From the NCBI RefSeq assembly GCF_964355755.1, contig NC_092673.1:24743001-24807000 (forward strand): 64,000 bases of DNA. The letters run 5' to 3'. The position numbers were made by a program, and so were the translations under genes. This document shows, piece by piece, positions 1 through 13,115 of the stretch. The notes below the pieces were generated by a model. The model searched no databases. It was not told the origin of the DNA and was given only the letters and a program-made list of their open reading frames with translations. The number at the start of each line of letters is the position of its first letter. Position 1 is the first letter of the stretch. The stretch is from Antedon mediterranea (Eukaryota > Echinodermata > Crinoidea > Comatulida > Antedonidae).

Positions 1-402
1 AGAATTAATTTTTATGTTTGTACACTACTATACCAAAAGATGGTATGTTTGAAAAATAAAAAAAAAAATTCTCACCAAATTCATATTTAATTTTCTGCTA
101 TTACCGAGTTTGAAAATTACCAAATTATCTTAACTCTTAACTATATAATAGTAATTAATTGTGCTCATGAGAGAATACAGCTGAAAGCTAAGCTCGAATG
201 CAGTGTGTTAGAATGTATAAAACATTATTTGTAATCCCGTATCATATTGAAACCGTAGATTGCAATTTTACTTTAGGGGGTGAAACTTGTACTGAATAAT
301 GAAATTCATAGGATTAAATTCACACTTATTAAAATTCAATGCATTTAAAAGTCTACATTCAATAAATCCCAAAACATAATCCACATGTATTTTAAGAGGC
401 AC

Positions 403-2050
403 TATATGTGACCCGATCTGGCAAAACCCTCTCTTTGTCGGCAATTCAAAATTCACGTAATCAGTCAAAATACGTCCAAATCGACTACCCTGGCAGATTA
501 CATGTTTTTGCATTTTCGAAATATTTCACTATCTAAGAATACGTCTACCTGATTTAAACTCCCGAAATTTAACTAAAATTATGAAAAAAGAGAGTTTTAA
601 AAACATGTATTTTCCTCAAGCCTAACAATTTATTCACGATCTACGCTAAAATTTTGCGTAAATTCAGTTGAAAGTTGCCGAGTTTTACGACATTTTGATC
701 GCCAGTTCGCTGCACAATGTTGAAAGGTCACACATCAAAACAAAGCTCATCCATTTGACATTCCAAATATAGAAGTTTTAGGGCGGAGTTTAAAGAAGGA
801 ACCAATGAAAACTTTGATTTACTATGACATCATTTCAGAAAATTCGGTTCTTCGAAGTTTCTGGAACAGCGAACTGCGTGTGTTGCTATGGCGCATCATC
901 GCAATAACAAACGTTATTGGTCAACGCGCTAGATGTTATACGCTCTACGCGCGGAAATAAAAAGTTGTTTACATTTTTGTGAGGTTATTTTTATTGTACA
1001 CACAGCATGTCGTAAATTGGAATAAAAACGATTTTAATATTCAAAGTAAAGTGTTTTGCAATAGCTGTAGTGTGTATTTGTTTATTCCATAGTAAAATAG
1101 ACAAGTTAAAAACAATTCACGTCATAAATTCAATTGTATTTTCTATATTTTTTTGGGCTAGTAGGCCCTAGGCCTAATTTTATTATGGTTGTAGGCCTAC
1201 TACTACTGGGCCTAGCTTTATATTATTGTCAATAGTTTTATTTATACATTTTATATATCCAATCGGCTCTTAATTATTTATTTAATTTATTGTCCATTCT
1301 TTTCATATTAAATGTTTTTTTAAATCATTGGATTCAAGCCCAAACATCACAGCGAATCTTCCACGTTATAAAAAAAAACAAATGTAATCGTCAATACAGT
1401 GTAATGTTAGCTTGCAATTAGCTGTGACTCTGCAAGGCGCCTAACTTGTCTAGACTAACGCTAGCCCCCGTGTCGATGCACCGCTGCCATACACGGCCTG
1501 ATGAACACCCTTCATCAGTAGGTCTTAATACAGGCGATGACGGCGAAAATCTGAATAGGCGCGCCTAGGCCTAGGCCTGCTTGTTTTTTTGCCGTTGATA
1601 TCGTAAACACTTCCGAAACCAGTTAACATTAGCTTGGTAGTTATAATGCTGCTTTTCAATAGTGCAAAATAGTTAATTCGAGTGACTAAATAGGTTAAAA
1701 CGGCGTCTGAAATCAGTCAAATTGACCATAGTGTCCACGCTGCTGCTATATCGCACACACTTCCTGGTATGACGTCATTGTGCCTTAGACCAAAATAGCG
1801 CGTTGCTACGGAGTGAGTTTTCAGCGCGTATCAAAAAGAATTTCATTGCAAACTTCAAACGCGATTTTCTCGTAAACTAATTGAATGATTTGTAAGTTTT
1901 TAAAATATAATAACTTTTTAAATATTTACTCAATTTTTATGAAATAAACACCATTGCAAAGCTTATGATTCAAATAATCCAAATATATAAAAAAATACAA
2001 AATGAATATTTCCGACAAAAGTAGGGTTTTGCCAGATCGGGTCACATATG
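403..2050. mobile_element. TIR-bounded non-autonomous DNA element, about 1.65 kb
   Basis: The ends are inverted copies of each other over about 38 bases: the left end at 403-441 carries TGTGACCCGATCTGGCAAAA and the right end at 2012-2050 carries its reverse complement, with only a few mismatches. The ends abut TA, as expected for a TA-duplicating cut-and-paste element. The inside is richer in G, C and CpG than the flanks and has no long open frame, so no transposase is encoded here. It contains a TGACGTCA palindrome at 1770-1777. The superfamily cannot be assigned from the ends alone. Confidence 0.75.
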
Positions 2051-2099
2051 TCAACAAATAATTATTAGTCCTCTCTCCATGACGGTTGTCACATAATGC

Positions 2100-2187
2100 T
2101 TTGTATTATTTTTTATTGTATTTTATTTATATGTTTCATATGGACAGTTTGTCTGAAATAAAGTTGAATTGAAATTGAATTGAAAAG
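2100..2187 (+). repeat. Retrotransposon 3' tail with TTGAA-type repeats
   Basis: The stretch reads towards a poly(A)-like signal (AATAAAG) and ends in repeated TTGAA/TTGAAA units. This is the usual form of a 5'-truncated LINE or LINE-mobilised SINE 3' end. Nothing upstream can be assigned to the same element, so the family is open. Confidence 0.45.
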
Positions 2188-2523
2188 AATACTTGGTAGA
2201 GAAAATTCTATTTTGATTTGTTTATTGTTTTTATTGCTACTGGAGTAAAACGTGTGAAGGTTTGGTTGAGACATGATTAACATTTCATTAATTATATATA
2301 CTGTAAAAATTATCCACATAACCGGTTGCTTTAGAATTTCTTATGCCTGTAAATTATGTATCTCTTACGGGATTCCGCTTAGTGGATTAATAAACTGAAA
2401 GATGAGGACATATCAATTTGATCTCTGTTATACATGAATACAGTACAATATTGATAACTACAGTGGTGCGGGTCCGCCATACCATGCCGAGTCGCTATCT
2501 AATAAAAATTGAACAATAACACG

Positions 2524-2605
2524 AAAACCTTAGTGGTCTATGGTTAGGACATCTCCATATCAAGCAGAAGGCTCTTAGTTCGAAACTCGGTTTTGGCGTC
2601 TTTTT
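2524..2605 (+). repeat. tRNA-like pseudogene or SINE head
   Basis: The sequence has an A-box-like TGGTCTATGGTTAGG and a B-box-like TTAGTTCGAAAC at tRNA spacing. A partial cloverleaf can be drawn: D stem GTCT/GGAC, an anticodon loop ATATCAA with T33 and anticodon ATC, and a T loop TTCGAAA. AAAACC near the 5' end matches GGTTTT near the 3' end. The anticodon and T stems contain mismatches and the acceptor register does not close, so it is probably a pseudogene or SINE promoter. A run of five T (2601-2605) follows, like a Pol III terminator. Confidence 0.4.
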
Positions 2606-3726
2606 CCGATTCTCACAAATTTATCATTATTATTGTTTCTAAATTAATTAATACATTGTCAATATATCACTAGGCAGCTTGAATGTGTTCTATGCCTGTA
2701 AATTATTATTATTTTTATTTTAAATATTTAAATTTATTTAAGTATTAATATCAATTTTTTTTTGTAGACCGTAACCTGAATGCTAAAACATTAAAATTAT
2801 TTAAAATTCAGTTACATAAAATTTTAATAAATTTAATCAATTCTGTATATTAATACCATTACCAGTTACTGTAATCATTACATTTGTTTAATTAGTCTAA
2901 ACACGAAGGAATTAATTGTATTACATTCATGATCTAAAGTAGTTCTTTATGTGTAGTTAGTTGGATACGATCTTTACACTGTTTTCAGATGGATACTACA
3001 TCACAGTCCTGTGGGAAAAATTATCATCTATTTGCTGAGGTTATGTCTAGTTAAGATATTCAGGGATAATGTACAGTAGTAACATACAGTACAATACATA
3101 AATTGATGAAACAGCTTGTTTTTAGATTTGAATAAATTTTAATGTCATGCCATATTTCCTTTCTGCTAAATCCATTAAATTCAATATTTATATAATTATT
3201 TTATTACTTAATAATAATAATAATATAATATTTTTAGTTTAAAAGATATTTTAAGAAGAAGATCTATTTTTAGTATCATCTCCAGTAGTAAAAACTTGGT
3301 AAGAAAAACATTAAAAAAGAAATATAATGAAGAAATTAGTTTAATGTTAAAATGATTTTTACAATCAACTAAATTGAACCAAACTGTGATATACACTTAA
3401 ACAGAAAATAATGAAAATTGTAGCCTCAATAGATAGATGACAAATAATTAAAGTGCTATCCATCTGCATAAACTACTGTATTAACTATTATTATAGACCA
3501 TTATTATCACAGTCCCATTCTTATGATATGATGGAGAAACTGCCGTGGTACGACTGAGGGATGTAATATTTGGAAACCCATCCACACACTTTCAGACAAA
3601 AAAGTATTAATACACCTTTAGTTTCTGTGTCAAAATAGAAATTTAATTTGCTAATTTATTTTGCAAACAGAATTTTTTCCAGCTATTATAACATTTATTC
3701 AATAATGGTAAATAATATAAATAACA

Positions 3727-4570
3727 AATAATAACAACAACAATTGTTTACAATAATGTAAGTGAAAATAAAAGAAATAAACAGAACAAAATATCAAGTA
3801 GTTCTCATTTGAAATTAGACATAATTCATTTTTTTGTGCAAATAGAATTAAGTTCAAGCTATAAGATAAGATAAGATAAATCTTTATTGTTGTGAACACA
3901 ACCAGACGAACATGAAATTGGTTTTCCTTGATGCTTAAAAACACATACAGTACACTATATAAAACATTAAAAAATATCAATACAATACATTAAAACTATA
4001 TACAGTAGTAAACAAGTAAACAAACTATCTTTGAAATGTTGAGTTGGAAACATGAATAGAGTTGTGGACAAATGATTTCCTACATCGAGTGGTATTGCAC
4101 ATTAAACGACGAATTCTACCTGATTTATTAACAACATATTTATCATTCAATGGGTGTGAGTTATCTTTCATTATTTTCTTAACTTGGCTATTAATAATAT
4201 CGCGCCTGTGAACTGCGTCGATAACATTAGTATAAATATATATTTCAATCAATTCAATCAAACATTGACATTCTTTTCTATTATTTTACTAGCAGTTTTC
4301 ATTATACGGTCAAGTTTCTTTTTATCATTACCACTCAGACTATTTGTACCAAACAACACAGTTGAAAGTTACAACACTAAGAATAACACTCTGGTGAAAC
4401 ATACAACATTTGTTTACTAATGGTAACAATAACAAATGATAATAACAACAACAATTGTTTACAATAATGCAAGTAAAGAAATAAACAAAAAATCAACTAC
4501 ATACATAAAATATACCTATTGAAAGAGCAGAATCAAGTAGTACTCTTTGAAATTAGACATCAAATATATA
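3727..4570. repeat. Diverged direct repeat flanking the LINE remnant
   Basis: A segment at about 3727-3830 and another at about 4437-4560 share AACAACAACAATTGTTTACA, followed by a run of AAATAAACA and then AAGTAGT..CTC..TTTGAAATTAGACAT. The intervening 0.6 kb is a LINE fragment. Either a local duplication or insertion into an older repeat would explain the pattern. Confidence 0.55.
3860..4420 (-). pseudogene. LINE reverse-transcriptase C-terminal fragment, decayed
   Basis: Read on the minus strand, this is the extreme 3' end of a non-LTR retrotransposon. The frame at 4025-4261 contains HPLNDKYVVNKSGRIRR and then a T-R-C-R-K-S-F-V pattern, matching the tail that follows the reverse transcriptase domain in L2/CR1-like LINEs (HPL...SGRR...T.R...SF.P). 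Just upstream, another frame reads VLFGTNSLSGNDKKKLDRI, also typical, but a frame change and stops separate the two. The 3' end is AATAAAGATTTATC with repeated TTATC (about 3868-3885). It is 5'-truncated and dead. Whether it is CR1, L2 or Rex-like cannot be decided here. Confidence 0.7.
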
Positions 4571-5916
4571 AATTGGGAAATTAAAATTCAGTTCCTACTA
4601 ATAAAACAAAGTGTATTATAATGATTGACAACATAAATAATTAACCAGTTAAGTATAAGTGACTACCACCCAGTTAGAACACAGATTCAACATATATTTC
4701 ACGCAGTAACCAAAACAATAACAGTGGATCTGAGGACAGCATCATAATGCGTATGTTAACAGCAGGATGTCAGCTAGTTGTCAGGTATATTACACGATAT
4801 GAAGCAGCAACGCATCAGACATGTTATTGACTATAGCATATAAGTGCAGTGAGAAGTATGTCATGCGATAGCAGCATTAGCATTAGCATTCACTATGTAT
4901 CATACAAATTAACTTTCTGTTACGAATGGGAATTAATGCGAGTATAATTTATACTGAGTGTATTAAATATAGGAATTAATACAATAAGAAATCCGCCTTA
5001 TCATTTTTGGTCAATAGTTTATTTAGTATGGATGTTGCTGTTTAATTTTTTTTTTAGGATTATTAGGTATAGTGTGTGGTTAACAGAACCTCACAGTTTT
5101 ATGGACGAAAACAATGGCTGATATTTTGTGCTGAAAATAGTGGTTAAAACCCTGTCGTAGATTGATATAATAAAGAATTGGTCTAAGATACTTGTAGTAA
5201 AGAGAATCAGTTTTCCTTTGCGGTATTTGATTATGGAGGAAAAACATTATTGACTTCATCATTATTTGGTTAATCTTTATTACTTAATTATAGTAATAGA
5301 AGAAATTAGATTCAGAACAGTGCTGTTTTTTTTATAGGATAATCAAACACAGTAGAAAAGGAAACAAGTTGTTATTATGTATGAGCCGCTGCTAAGTAAT
5401 TAATTAATTAGTAATGGTTGTCAACCATTTGGATATTTCAATAGAAAATTGAACCAGTACATTAATTGGTAATACATGTTACAGGGAAAGTGTGACTACC
5501 CATTAATCACATACAACATTTACATACTGTAGAGTGTAACGAAATAATTGTCTAGGTTGAGACTAGTAGCAGTTTTGTAAATTAAAAAATGTAAATTTCT
5601 TTGTGTAAATTTCTTAAGCGGACATAATTCAGAACCCAATAAAGTTCATTGCAAACAGGTTGGCCATCATAGTGTTAAATAGAATATTGTCTATTGTTAA
5701 TTTCACATAAACTTGTACCCTTTATAGAGATATCCACTTGATATGTGTGGAGAGTTTACTGTAGTTTTTTACCACAATACATTTTTACATTGACAGGACA
5801 GGTTGGTTCTTCTTTTGTTGAATTACATTTTTTTTATATGAAATATATGAATATATTATTATTTTTTGTGCATTTTGTTTTGTTGTTATTCTAGTTTTAA
5901 TTTTAATTTAATTAAT

Positions 5917-6003
5917 GATTTTTAAAAGAATCTGCATACCTTACTGTACAAATGTTTAAAAACATTTGTACAGTAAAGGTATGCAGCTTCTTCTAAAAAT
6001 CAA
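5917..6003. repeat. Inverted repeat, about 40-bp arms
   Basis: The two arms meet at AATGTTTAAAAACATT (about 5952-5967). The left arm runs through GAATCTGCATACCTTACTG and the right arm through CAGTAAAGGTATGCAGCTTC, with small differences, then both extend into TTTTTAAAAG / TTCTAAAAA. It is a fold-back element or MITE remnant without coding capacity. Confidence 0.65.
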
Positions 6004-6830
6004 TACATCTTCTATTGAGTATTAAAAAAATATTCATTTTGCATCCACATATTATAATAGTTATGATTGATTATGCTCATATTTTTCCAATTAATTTAAT
6101 GTTTTTATGCTATAATTAAAGAACAGTTAACTAATAAACCGATGTTAATATCCAAAATGTGTTTAAATCATTTTAGTTGAACCTGATTTTACAGTGTTTT
6201 AAAAGTACTGTAGATTTTGTTTGTCATTATACAAGAAGAGTGATAAATTGACTCAGAAATAATCTTAAGTATTTCGTCGTTCAACAACCATAACAAAATT
6301 TTTTTCCGCTATAATATCATTATTGAATCAAATGACTTGGAAAAAAACAGATCATATTGAATTTACTTCTGTCGGCATTATGTTACAGTACTATATGTCG
6401 ACATTTCTTTTCTTTAAAAATCGAGAACATCATTTATTTCACATTAAAAAAAAAATTCTTTCTGTTCGAATTCTTGTTCAGCAGAATTGTAAAATCTTGA
6501 TTTGTTTTGTCCTTATTATATATTTTGCTGTAATTCTTAGGTTTCATTGTCATTTTTCCTCCCTAGATAGTTGTATTCAAGAAATGCCCTTTGTTATGTC
6601 CAACAGCTGATCAATGTATAAAGCATCATACTTTGAAATTGACATATTTTCTCATATATTATCAAATGATACATATGATGTATGATAATAAAAAGTATGT
6701 TCTTTATATAAATGTTCAATAAAAAAACATGATTTTCTGTCCATAGGAAGTATTTCACTTTTTATGTTGTATAATAAATTAAATTGAAATTCTAGTTTTA
6801 TGTTTTATTATTGATTCTAAAAATACTTTC

Positions 6831-6925
6831 TTCCCCACCTTTCCCATTATCTCTTTCCCTTTTCCTCCCCCTCCTCCTCAACACACACTCCTTACCCCAC
6901 TATTCTCACCCCACCTTCCTCATAC
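6831..6925 (+). repeat. Polypyrimidine tract
   Basis: Nearly 95 bases of C and T on this strand, interrupted by single A residues and one short ACACACAC. It is a simple low-complexity tract with no splice acceptor tied to a recognisable exon. Confidence 0.7.
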
Positions 6926-8854
6926 CATCCTTGAAAAAAAAATCACTTGAATTTTATACCATGAACTACAGTAATAGTTAATACTACTGTTGAAATTATT
7001 ATTACCTTTGCATTTATAAGATTTTTTTATGCATCTCAATCCAATTTCTTTTCCTTTTATCAAAGCCATATCGACGCCCATACAACTTTACCTGTATGTT
7101 GTGTATACAATATTTAGTTATTCAATCTAGCCAACGGTCCACTCATAAAGTTTCAATTTACCACCCGCTATTGTCATATCTCCATCGGTTTAACCAAGCC
7201 AAGCTGTGCTTAGCCTCGAGAAAGGTGTTAACAGGAACGCACAGCCCTGCAGCTTTATTCCATGAGAATTATTATACTTGATACGACAGCTAGTAATAGT
7301 CAGTGCTGTATATAGTGTGTGTTACTGTAGGCACTGTGCTGTATACGTTCACAGATGTATATTTGTCTATGTGAAGACTACGGTTATTAGATTGTAGAAT
7401 TATGCGGATTGTGATGTAGTGTAATAGATTAGATTCCGAGTACAATTTACATCTGTTTTTACATTGCCATTTTTAAGTTGTTATTGAACAATATTTCAAG
7501 CTATATTTATTCACATTCTGTCAAGTTATTTTTATATTCGCTGTTGTCTAGATGATGGTTTTGCTGATAGAAAAGGGCCTTGAAGTCATTAATTATTTTA
7601 TGCATTGTGTGCTTTCATGATTGGCATTGTTATGATGTTATCATTATAAAGGGGATGCTTAGTAAATTTGTTTTAATAGAAAGCATATACGTGTAAATAT
7701 TGGATAGTTATATTTATTTTATAAACAAATGGTACTGTAGCAGTTAATAGAAACCTAAACATAGTAATCTATGTAATTTGTCGTAAAAGAATGTTTCTAA
7801 CCTTTACAGCACACTGCTATGAATTAGCCAAAGACATTGACACAGACTTTTTGGAGTTTTTAATATATTAATAAAGGGGCACACAAGTGTTTAAGGCGCC
7901 AAAGAAAAAACTACTTAAACTACAGTATAAACTAATATGGGTCTGTGGTTAAAATAAAACGTTAATGTGTCAAGAAATTAAAAAGAAAGTTACGTATTCG
8001 GAGGACGTTTCACTTAAAAATGAACGGCAAACCACTCAGGCGACTTTCTATCAAGGGGCCACTTTTTTGTGTCCTGAAGGTGCCTTAATTCAGCTGTTAT
8101 TAAACTATCATTTGTTTGTTACTAAAAAGATCTTCAGTAACACCAAAAAAAAAAAAATTATGATTGAGAATGTCTTGACATATTGGTTAACAACTTCTGA
8201 AAATGATCTGTGGAATCATTCTTAAAAAACAAATACAGTATTTTACAATCGAGATGGTGTTTATTTAAAATTAGTTCTTTTTATTCTCCAAGATGGTTGT
8301 CGACTGAAACATCGAAAGATTCTCAACCATACCGCAAACCTACCTAATACTAGTGTACATTCGACATGCAAAACCTAACCTAAATATTGTAAAAAATCTT
8401 TATTTTTTGTTTTTATCTTTACAGAACTGTCCAATCTTGCTGCATTATAGACCAAAACTTCACTTCAGCTAACATTAGCCAATTAAGAGAGAAGATACAT
8501 TTATATAGAGATAATGTAAATACATATATTTTATAATAAAATTTTGATTGAATCTAAATTAATTAATTGTGGTCTCAGATTATTAAGATTGAATGCTGCC
8601 ATTGAAGGAAGAAGGATAACGGAATAATACAGAGAATTTGAAGTAGCCGTTAAAGAGCGAGACTGAAAAGTAGAAATTGCAATGTGTATCATTATACAAA
8701 GAGAATCAACTCACCAACTACCAGTTTTAATTATGAAGATCCCGCCAATTTTTATATTTTATCCATGTAATTGTAAACATACGATCTGGATAAAAATGAC
8801 TGTGTAGCTATATATACAGTACCAAACACTTACCATTAATTGGTATCTATACAC

Positions 8855-9028
8855 TAAGGGCCAATTTACACAGACAAGCGGTAAAGGTAATAAAAATCTG
8901 TGTTATTCCTTATGACCATTTACACACATCGCGGAGTGGACGGGTGGGTTAAAAAATGATAGATACAAATTCTATGTTTGACAAGCTTACCGCTTACCGT
9001 TACCGCTCATCTGTGTAAGTTGGTCTTA
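8855..9028. mobile_element. MITE family F, copy 1
   Basis: Ends are inverted: AAGGGCCAATTTACACAGA at the left and TCTGTGTAAGTTGGTCTT at the right, both next to TA. A GCGGTAA/TTACCGC pair lies just inside. The element is 174 bp and encodes nothing. A second copy lies at 16512-16684. Confidence 0.7.
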
Positions 9029-9230
9029 CTACGGTATAACAAAAGGAGAGTTTGTACGTTTTTTTCAATGGACACATTTTTTGTACTGCACGTATTCATA
9101 CACAAAATGTTGACCGAAATTGTACTGGAAAGGTTTAAGTACTGTTGAAAACTGCCTATCTTTATATATTGTTTTATTTAGTATGTCTGCAAGTTAAACA
9201 TTTAGAAACTGGTATTATTTACAGAGTAAA

Positions 9231-9740
9231 TAGGGAGGTTTCGCAACCTTACGAATACGATAACGAAAACGGATACGTCATACGTTTGTGAAACTTTTGA
9301 GCTGATCCCAATTTCATATTCGTAAAGTGTATTCGTGTTGACGAATATCACCAGTCATATTCATAACTACAAAACGAGTATTGTTTTTGATCTATTTTGC
9401 ACATTTTGCATTTTAATCAGGAATGATTCATGATTATAATATAATTATAGATTTATTGAAAGTAATTTACAAAAGTAATTTACTAAAATGCCAAGTCAAT
9501 TTTGATAAATAGCAGTTTTTAAAGTCCTCACTCGCTTTGATGTTACGCTAGGCCTAGGCAGCCAAGCACCAAGCAACACGTACCTGCGCTTTGCTCAAAT
9601 TTACTGCAGTCATATTTTGGACGCGCCTCAATATTTTGTTGCCATGCGAAACAGATTTTTTTATGGCTTACGAAAACGAATACGTGTGCGTGACGTATCC
9701 GTTTTCGTTATCGTATTGGTAAGATTGCGAAACCTCTCTA
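9231..9740. mobile_element. TIR element G, about 510 bp
   Basis: The left end starts TAGGGAGGTTTCGCAA and continues through ACGAATACGATAACGAAAAC and GGATACGTCA. The right end (9690-9740) is its near-perfect reverse complement and closes GCGAAACCTCTCTA. The TIRs are about 45-50 bases, CpG-rich and flanked by TA. No transposase frame is present; an open frame that starts at 9617 only crosses the right TIR. Confidence 0.75.
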
Positions 9741-9870
9741 TTAATATCAGACATGAATTTCAACCAATTGTCAATAAACAGAATATTAAACTAATCAAGG
9801 CTAAAATCAAGATTATAATATTGAAGAGGAAATTAATTAATGAAAGTACCAGCAACTTAAAATTTGTCTG

Positions 9871-9997
9871 TAAAGCTCTGTCTACACCTAAGTATGGTAG
9901 TGATATACCAAAATATAGTAGTGATATGACATCATGTCCATATATAAACACATCACATTTTTTTGTCACAAAGTTTGATAGTGTAGACAGAGTTTTA
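9871..9997. mobile_element. MITE family A, copy 1
   Basis: Left end TAAAGCTCTGTCTACAC and right end GTGTAGACAGAGTTTTA are inverted. The inside carries the family hallmark TATGGTAGTGATAT motifs and a GACATCATGTCCATAT stretch. This family has copies at 12969, 20529, 47712, 47811 and 52312. Confidence 0.8.
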
Positions 9998-10617
9998 CAC
10001 TAACAGTATCTATAAAACCATTCTTTACCTAAAAAATGATATTACTAATTTAGTTGTCTTTTCTAATAAGTAATATTTCGGGAATCTCACCTCTTCTACT
10101 GATTCGACCTCATAATGTATAAGTTCATTCACAAAGTAAATCAAACACTAATATAGATAAACCAATTGTGAAAATCAATATTAAATACAGTAACTGTATG
10201 TATATATTTTGTTCTTTATTTGGACATATACTTTTAATATTATCAGAAAACTTGCAGTACAAATAACCTTCTTTATAATACAATGTCACAAATATGCAAA
10301 TTAGGTTGTTTCTTGTATGATTACCACTCATGAATATTCATTAATCAGCTCAATGTCAATATACTTATACTGTTTAATTAATCCTTGAATTAAAATTTAA
10401 ATTAATTCACTTTGTTACACACTGTTACAAATAATACATATTGGTTTTAATGAGTCATTGAACATTTGTTAAAAAGTTTCATTTGATTCCAATTAAAAAA
10501 AAATGTTGAATACAAATTCAAGCAAGGATTTACCTCAAAATTAATTAGCATTATATTACTTTAATGTTCTGTAAATCTTTATATGTGACACTTCCTCATT
10601 ATCTACAGAGATAATTG

Positions 10618-10685
10618 ATGGAGGAGTAGACAGGAGTAAAGAGCAAGAGTATAGAGTAGGAGTAAGGAGTAGGAGTAGACAGATT
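10618..10685 (+). repeat. GAGTA-type purine-rich simple repeat
   Basis: Irregular repeats of GGAGTA and AGAGTA run for about 70 bases. No gene is associated with it. Confidence 0.6.
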
Positions 10686-11141
10686 AACGTTAGTGGGAGA
10701 AGATAGCAAAAGAGGAAGGCTGGTGGGGATACATTCTATAGTACAACACACACATTCTCTCACCCAGATTATCACCTAATTATGTGACAAAAGCCTGTTT
10801 ATATTGACTAAGGAATATGGAATTAAATATGGTATTTTGAAACAGTATTCTCTTCTCAAAAGAAAATTTTTAGCTTCAACGTAATATTTTTAATAAGAGC
10901 GGTTTCGAAGACTGTACTTTTGGTGTTTTTCAATAGAATCAGGCTGTGCAGGGCTGTAGCCACCAGTACGGTTGGTAAGGTTTCAACCTATCCACTTTTT
11001 CACAGAAGCCTTTGTCAACCCAGTGGCTTGAACAGAGATCGTTCTCTTTTCTTGTAAAAAACCACACCACTTTATTTCTTGTAACTACATCACTTCTTCT
11101 ATTACATGATATTCTATACACAGTATAATGGTTACACTTTA

Positions 11142-12731
11142 TTGGTTATCCGCAACGAAGTTGCAGGATAACCTCTTGTGATTGTACGAAATCATCATCA
11201 TCATCATCATCATCATCAACTTTTTATTCTTCTTCTTTCTTTCTGTATGATTTTTGTGTAACGCTTTTCTCTAAAACTCGCAAACATAACATTTCGGTAA
11301 CTATGTTAACATTTTGACATTTATGTAACGTCGTCAAGCGAAGCTTTTCATGATGTTTACAATTGCGCAACGTGACGTACGCGCGATTTAACGATTTTCT
11401 CGTATCTAACATATGTCGAAAACCAAATAACATTTTAAAGTGAAACTTTGCAAAAGTTTAATTTATATCATGCGCTAACTTTCTGTTGAAAAAAAATTGC
11501 GTGTTTTACACAAAGTTACGCGCGCACGCGTATTTAAAATTTCAAAATGCGCAAAATTAATTTATAATCAACTTTCTACGCGTTTTATGTCGTTTTAAGC
11601 ATGTCAAAAATTCCCACGCGTGCGCACATTTTTACGTGTGCGGTGCGCACGTAGCATTGAAAACGTATTTTTTTCGCGTGATTTATGTTTTTCCAGCCTT
11701 TTCTAGCAATTTTACCAAATTTTAAACAATTTCGACTTAAAGATACGTCATACGAGCACGTCGAATTGGACAATTTGCGCGCGTTTTTTATGAAAAGGTC
11801 AAAAAATTCGTTTGAAATATGCCTTTTTTTAAACAGTCGTAATTTCTAAACTAGACGGTCAACTTTTTGTGGATGACATATTCTGGAAGTAGATGAGTTG
11901 TAGATATCGGATCAGGTATTAATATGGCTAACCGGACATTGTGACGTCATCGTATGGCCACGCGAATATAAAATTTAGGATTTTTGTATCTTTCGTCATA
12001 ACTCATCACATTGAATAGAGCGCATCTCCACCTATTCGTTTTCCATTTTCACCCCGATTTTGATATTGTCTAGGTCAATCAACTATCTTTCGCATGAGTT
12101 AAAAATATTTTAATTTTTTTGACGTCATCATGCCTAAAAATTTAAATCACGTGTGGCATCAATTTCATCTTTACAGTAAATTTTAATCTGTTATAGCTCG
12201 TAAGAATAAAAAGTGATAATCACGATTAAAACTTTTTCTGGAAGCTATTGGATTGTAGATACGAAATTATGTAAAAATGTTGCCAATCGAATGTTGTGAC
12301 GTCATCATATGGCCAGTTAAATGAAAAAGGTCGTATTTTCATCTTTTGCGTCATAATTCATTACATTTAAAAGAGCGCGCATCAATATTTCACGTATTCA
12401 AATTTCTTCTACACGCTAATACGTTGTTGCTGAGATAATTTCCTTTCGGAATTGCTACCTTCGAGTTTCATTTTAAAACCGTCAACATGTTAAAAATTGC
12501 AATAAATAGCAGGTCCCGTAATTTCACCTATTCTACACTGTATGTCACTGTATGTGATATGGATACAGAATATACTGTGTATACTATATATGAATTTAAA
12601 TAATAAAATTCAGCAATAACAACATATCATATTCTTCAGTTCAGATCATAATGCCAACGTGAACACTTCCTTTTGTCCTCAACCTATCCCCTTAATGTTA
12701 ATGTTGCACCACTTGCGCGGCGGATAACCAA
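11142..12731. mobile_element. TIR element H, about 1.6 kb, with internal duplication
   Basis: The outer ends are a perfect 12-bp inverted repeat, TTGGTTATCCGC (11142-11153) and GCGGATAACCAA (12720-12731). The left end also folds on itself (GGTTATCC ... GGATAACC by 11173), and a second hairpin AACTCGTC/GACGAGTT follows the right end. Inside, two diverged units of about 350 bp each carry a T(A/T)GATATCGG-like stretch, then TGTGACGTCATC, TATGGCCA and CGTCATAA(C/T)TCAT. Three TGACGTCA palindromes fall at 11942, 12120 and 12297. An ATC microsatellite lies at about 11191-11217. No transposase is visible. The precise boundary is an inference. Confidence 0.55.
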
Positions 12732-12968
12732 ACTCGTCAAAGTGACGAGTTACATGTCTAGTATTGTTTTTTTTTTATTTTATGGTTTTTTTTTTTTGCT
12801 TCTTAGAGTTCATTTTGAATTCAAAGTTCATACATTGTTCAATTATTTTTAGTCTACTATGTTGTTGTTCTATTGTCATAAATCATTTAAGTTCCATAAT
12901 CGATTTACAAGCCTGTAATTCATTCAGTATGGTAACATGTTGTTGTAACCTACTGTTACAAAAATTAT

Positions 12969-13115
12969 TGTGTGACACTATCAAACTTGTTTGACAAAAA
13001 AAATTTGATGTGCCCGTATATGGTAGTGATATGCCCAAATATGGTAGTGATATGACATCATCATGTCCATATATTTTTTTGTCACATAAAGTTTGATAGT
13101 GTAGACAAAGCTTTA
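12969..13115. mobile_element. MITE family A, copy 2
   Basis: The right end is intact (GTTTGATAGTGTAGACAAAG, then CTTTA); the left end is degenerate, only GACACTATCAAAC being kept. The inside repeats ATATGGTAGTGATATG, as in other family members. Confidence 0.75.

Larger units (their letters stand above)
4571..8854. other. AT-rich intergenic stretch without a recognised gene
   Basis: No exon with convincing splice sites or protein similarity was found. Contents noticed: a long inverted repeat (5917-6003), a pyrimidine tract (6831-6925), a slightly GC-richer patch at about 7070-7260 and short direct repeats containing GGGGC..AC and AAGG(C/T)GCC near 7876 and 8056. Open frames here are short and look random. 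Confidence 0.5.

Noticed and set aside
10939-11121. Minus-strand open frame ending QPYWWLQPCTA
   Set aside because: It looks faintly protein-like but has no motif I can name, no splice support and lies beside a mobile element.
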